A DNA stretch of 64,000 nucleotides, taken from the NCBI RefSeq assembly GCF_042652345.1, contig NZ_JBHSJJ010000009.1, forward strand, positions 159,160-223,159, given 5' to 3'. This document shows positions 61,727 to 64,000 of the stretch, in pieces. The notes beneath the pieces are model-generated. The model made no database searches and had not been told where the DNA came from. It worked only from the letters and a program-made list of their open reading frames with translations. A program made the position numbers and the translations under genes. Position 1 is the first letter of the stretch, and each line of letters starts with the position of its first letter. Source of the stretch: Negadavirga shengliensis. Lineage in GTDB: Bacteria > Bacteroidota > Bacteroidia > Cytophagales > Cyclobacteriaceae.

Positions 61727-62809
61727 GCAACCTGCCCGCTTCTTAAATTTCCTAACGCCGGAAATCCGCAAGGCGGAATTGGCGTTTGTTCCAGCCGGGA
61801 AAGCAGTCTTTTTACTGTTCAGGATCTTCAAGGCATGGATCAGGAATGTCTGTGGCACAAGGGAAGGTATTTGTGGTTTATTACCCTTCTCCTCTTCTGT
61901 GCTTTTGGCTTGATCCAAAAGGTACCCATTCCGATAGCTATCGGAACAAGGCAAAAATAAGCTTCTCCCCGCAAGGCCAGCGCCCCCTCGCATTTGTGCC
62001 GGCCCGCCCGCATGAACCGAGTAGAATTGGTTAAAATCTTCTTTGTTATCGAATAGCTGGACGGCATTCGTCATCAGTAGGAGGCTATCCCAGCCAAACC
62101 AAGAAAGTAGTCTCGTGCTCTACGTGGGCATCAAATGGTCCCATCGGCACTTATAGGTGTAAAAAATTTCATCCTTAATCAATAGCAAAAAAATAGGGGA
62201 CAGGGAATTTTTAGATGAACGGTAGCGGTAGGTTTATTCTTTTTGTGTGATTATTAGAATATAATATAGGGGTATTTGATGGATCAGTAAGGACATATAG
62301 CACGATTAAGGGATTTTTAAATTGAAAAATATTTTTTAGTTTTAATAGGTGCAGGAGGGGTTTGGGGGATTTTAAGAGGTCGGTTGTAGCCTGTTTTATG
62401 GGGAAAGGGGTTATGTTCATTCATGGGTAAGGAGGCGATACTGTACTTATTTGTCTGAGGGGTTTTCATAAGTGGGAAAACAGGCCATGCATTTGCTGTT
62501 CCGGGTTCCAGGAGTATTATTTAATATCCGGTTTGTCGTAATAGGCTGTATGGTTATGGGGGTTTGGGGTGAAGGAGTCGTGGGTGGTGTTTTCCGGGTG
62601 CAACGGCCAATCTTTTGGCTGTTAACGGATGGAGAGGAAAGCAAAAATCCAATGAAATCAGGTTTCCTTTTGATGATCCCAGACAAGCCGGTTGATCACA
62701 GTACAAAAACCACGTAGCTATAATAAGCCAACCACATAGTTGGGATTTGCAATGATAAGGTTGTAACAATAACTAAGTTACAGGCAAGCTTAAAAGACAT
62801 ATATAGAAA
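61727..62809. other. Long non-coding accessory stretch with palindrome
   Basis: No gene supported; frames are short and contradictory. Contains an 18-nt perfect palindrome (TTCCGATAGCTATCGGAA, 61929-61946) sharing GATAGCTATCGG with 24741-24753. From about 62200 the sequence becomes AT-rich with G-runs. Near 62776-62790 a CAAGTTAAAG-like repeat recurs. Probably scar of insertion/deletion events. Confidence 0.45.
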
Positions 62810-63886
62810 ATGACACCAGAATTTATAATTGAAATATGTGTAGCGATTGATATTGCAATATTGAGTATTGCATATCCAATAATTATTGACAAAATTTCAG
62901 GTATCGGTGACAAATACTCATCAGAGTATATACCAGTTCTTTTCAACAATGAATTTCCACAAAAGGCTTTAAAAATAAAAATCAAAAATAAAGTATATGG
63001 AAGCCCTGTTTTTAAATTAACAATCTTTGCGACATTGTTCTCCTTTATCTTTCTAATATTCAAGTTTGAGCCACTTTTTGGTTGGAATAATTGGTTTATT
63101 AATAACTCCGCAAAACTAACCGTCCTCTTTTTGACAATTATTTTAATCGTATTTTTTTTTATGTGGTTAGGAAAAGTGGCTTTATATAATGGCAAATCAA
63201 AAACTCTTTTAACCTACTTAATAAGTAATTATATTAAATCAAAGGCAGACAGTGAATTGCGGAGCTATAATCTAAAAGCAATAAACGAACTTGCTTTTTA
63301 TGCTATAGAAAAACAAGACGAACATCTTCAAAAAACTTTGCTTGAATTTTATTATTCAGTATTTGCAAACATCAGAAAGAACCATGATAAATCTAATCCT
63401 TTGGTTTACCCGATTGATTTTTATTTTCTTGTAAATAAGTTAAACGAAATAGCAGTAGAAAATGAAACAAAGCTTAGAGCAATTGAACATAGAGCCGTTA
63501 GCGGAGTTTGGCTATTAGGGGAAGATTTTGAAGAAATTTCAATTTCAGAAGAAACTTATAGTTGGCTTTGGAAAAATATCTATACTATTTGCGATAATCC
63601 CCGTTTGATTAAAATGTTTTGGGCGAATTCAAGTCAATATTTTGATTATAGACTAAAAGCCGTACTTGCTGATTATTCATCCCATGAAGAAAATGTAATA
63701 ATTAATAATCAAGATCAAATAAATAAACGAAATCAAGAACGAAATAGGTTTCTTGAGTTTCATTATGCTCTCGGTGGATTATTAGTTTACAGGGAAGAAT
63801 ACAGAACAATCAACTACCTACTTGAGTATTCTCAGTCTGAACCACCAAAATATGTGTTACTTCCTCAGACAATGTGTAGTCGGTAA
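62810..63886 (+). CDS. AT-rich membrane protein of unknown function, 3' end cut by IS
   Basis: A 358-codon frame with lower GC than the rest of the window. Residues about 5-28, 68-90 and 102-124 are membrane helices; the remainder (about 130-355) is a soluble helical region rich in Lys, Asn and Glu with paired-helix spacing (YNLKAINELAFYAIEKQDEH, LQKTLLEFYYSVFANIRKNH). The end, LLPQTMCSR then a stop, is created by the terminal bases of the adjacent IS-like element, so the true C-terminus is missing. The composition suggests recent transfer. No function recognised. Confidence 0.7.
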   Translation: MTPEFIIEICVAIDIAILSIAYPIIIDKISGIGDKYSSEYIPVLFNNEFPQKALKIKIKNKVYGSPVFKLTIFATLFSFIFLIFKFEPLFGWNNWFINNSAKLTVLFLTIILIVFFFMWLGKVALYNGKSKTLLTYLISNYIKSKADSELRSYNLKAINELAFYAIEKQDEHLQKTLLEFYYSVFANIRKNHDKSNPLVYPIDFYFLVNKLNEIAVENETKLRAIEHRAVSGVWLLGEDFEEISISEETYSWLWKNIYTICDNPRLIKMFWANSSQYFDYRLKAVLADYSSHEENVIINNQDQINKRNQERNRFLEFHYALGGLLVYREEYRTINYLLEYSQSEPPKYVLLPQTMCSR

Positions 63887-64000
63887 CTGAATATGCACCA
63901 AAAACGGTAATTAGGAATGCACCAAAAATGGCAACAGGAATGCACCACTTTGTAAATATAGGTTGTTATTCCTGATGTCCAAAAAAAGTTTTTCTGTTTT
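63875..64000 (+). mobile_element. Left end of an IS21-family-like element
   Basis: Begins near TGTAGTCGGTAACTGA and carries three TGCACCA repeats (63894, 63918, 63941) about 23-24 bp apart, the multiple-repeat terminal pattern typical of IS21-family elements. It interrupts the AT-rich membrane-protein gene and runs off the window, so its transposase genes are not seen. Confidence 0.6.

Noticed and set aside
61673..62074. 133-codon minus-strand frame near the permease breakpoint
   Set aside because: Spans the palindrome and unrelated DNA; no motif and no matching start context, so not called.
62211..62717. Short frames in the G-rich spacer
   Set aside because: Conflicting frames on both strands, Pro/Thr- or Val/Gly-rich by base bias; no supported gene.

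Overview
The window looks like chromosomal DNA of a Bacteroidota member, most likely order Cytophagales and close to Cyclobacteriaceae. Evidence: several -7 boxes of the Bacteroidota type (TAnnTTTG), a LytTR regulator, DUF2911 and NIPSNAP proteins, Cys-type sulfatase, UDP-xylose synthase, and families of roughly 790-residue FtsX/MacB permeases. There are no rRNA genes, no canonical tRNA and no CRISPR array. The species cannot be fixed from the sequence alone.

Layout. 1-6.3 kb: a secreted NGxW-repeat protein cut by the left edge, an arginine-decarboxylase-family enzyme, a small lipoprotein, a ROK kinase, an ArsC-like protein without its cysteine, and a CvfB-type S1 protein. 6.5-12.2 kb: three collinear genes (AGCS amino-acid symporter, acyl-CoA oxidase-type dehydrogenase, SLC13-type permease). 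12.2-15.8 kb: a probable sugar-acid module (enolase-superfamily dehydratase plus SMP-30 lactonase, divergent from a Gfo/Idh/MocA dehydrogenase). 15.9-20.3 kb: DUF2911 lipoprotein, HrpB helicase, membrane GT2.

20.5-39.9 kb is an exopolysaccharide locus with its signalling genes. A 1373-residue hybrid histidine kinase with two receivers and an Hpt domain precedes it. A tight operon (26.5-34.3 kb) encodes a half-length TolC-like protein, a PCP/Wzz chain-length protein, a Wzy-like polymerase, two glycosyltransferases and a Wzx-like flippase. Around it are further glycosyltransferases, an acyltransferase, a LytTR regulator, UDP-xylose synthase, and a priming sugar transferase whose N-terminus is a degenerate receiver domain and whose gene overlaps that of a stand-alone receiver. 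Two 59-bp direct repeats, about three quarters identical, lie at 24.69 and 38.43 kb and bracket most of the cluster.

40-49.6 kb holds central metabolism and accessory genes: NIPSNAP, a cytosolic binding-protein fold, class II aldolase, phosphofructokinase and methylglyoxal synthase, a sulfatase, and a cytochrome c/sugar-dehydrogenase fusion. Between them, at 45.1-45.3 kb, is a small minus-strand transcription unit with promoter box, tRNA-like fold and terminator.

49.7-64 kb is accessory and decaying. It has a LuxR-type regulator, a retropepsin-like protease, a PRPP-synthetase-like/cupin fusion, two intact FtsX/MacB permeases and at least five permease remnants. Three arrays of an 8-bp TGATNNNN repeat sit between the permease units. 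A DUF4097 protein lies among them. The right edge is an AT-rich membrane-protein gene cut by what looks like the end of an IS21-family element.
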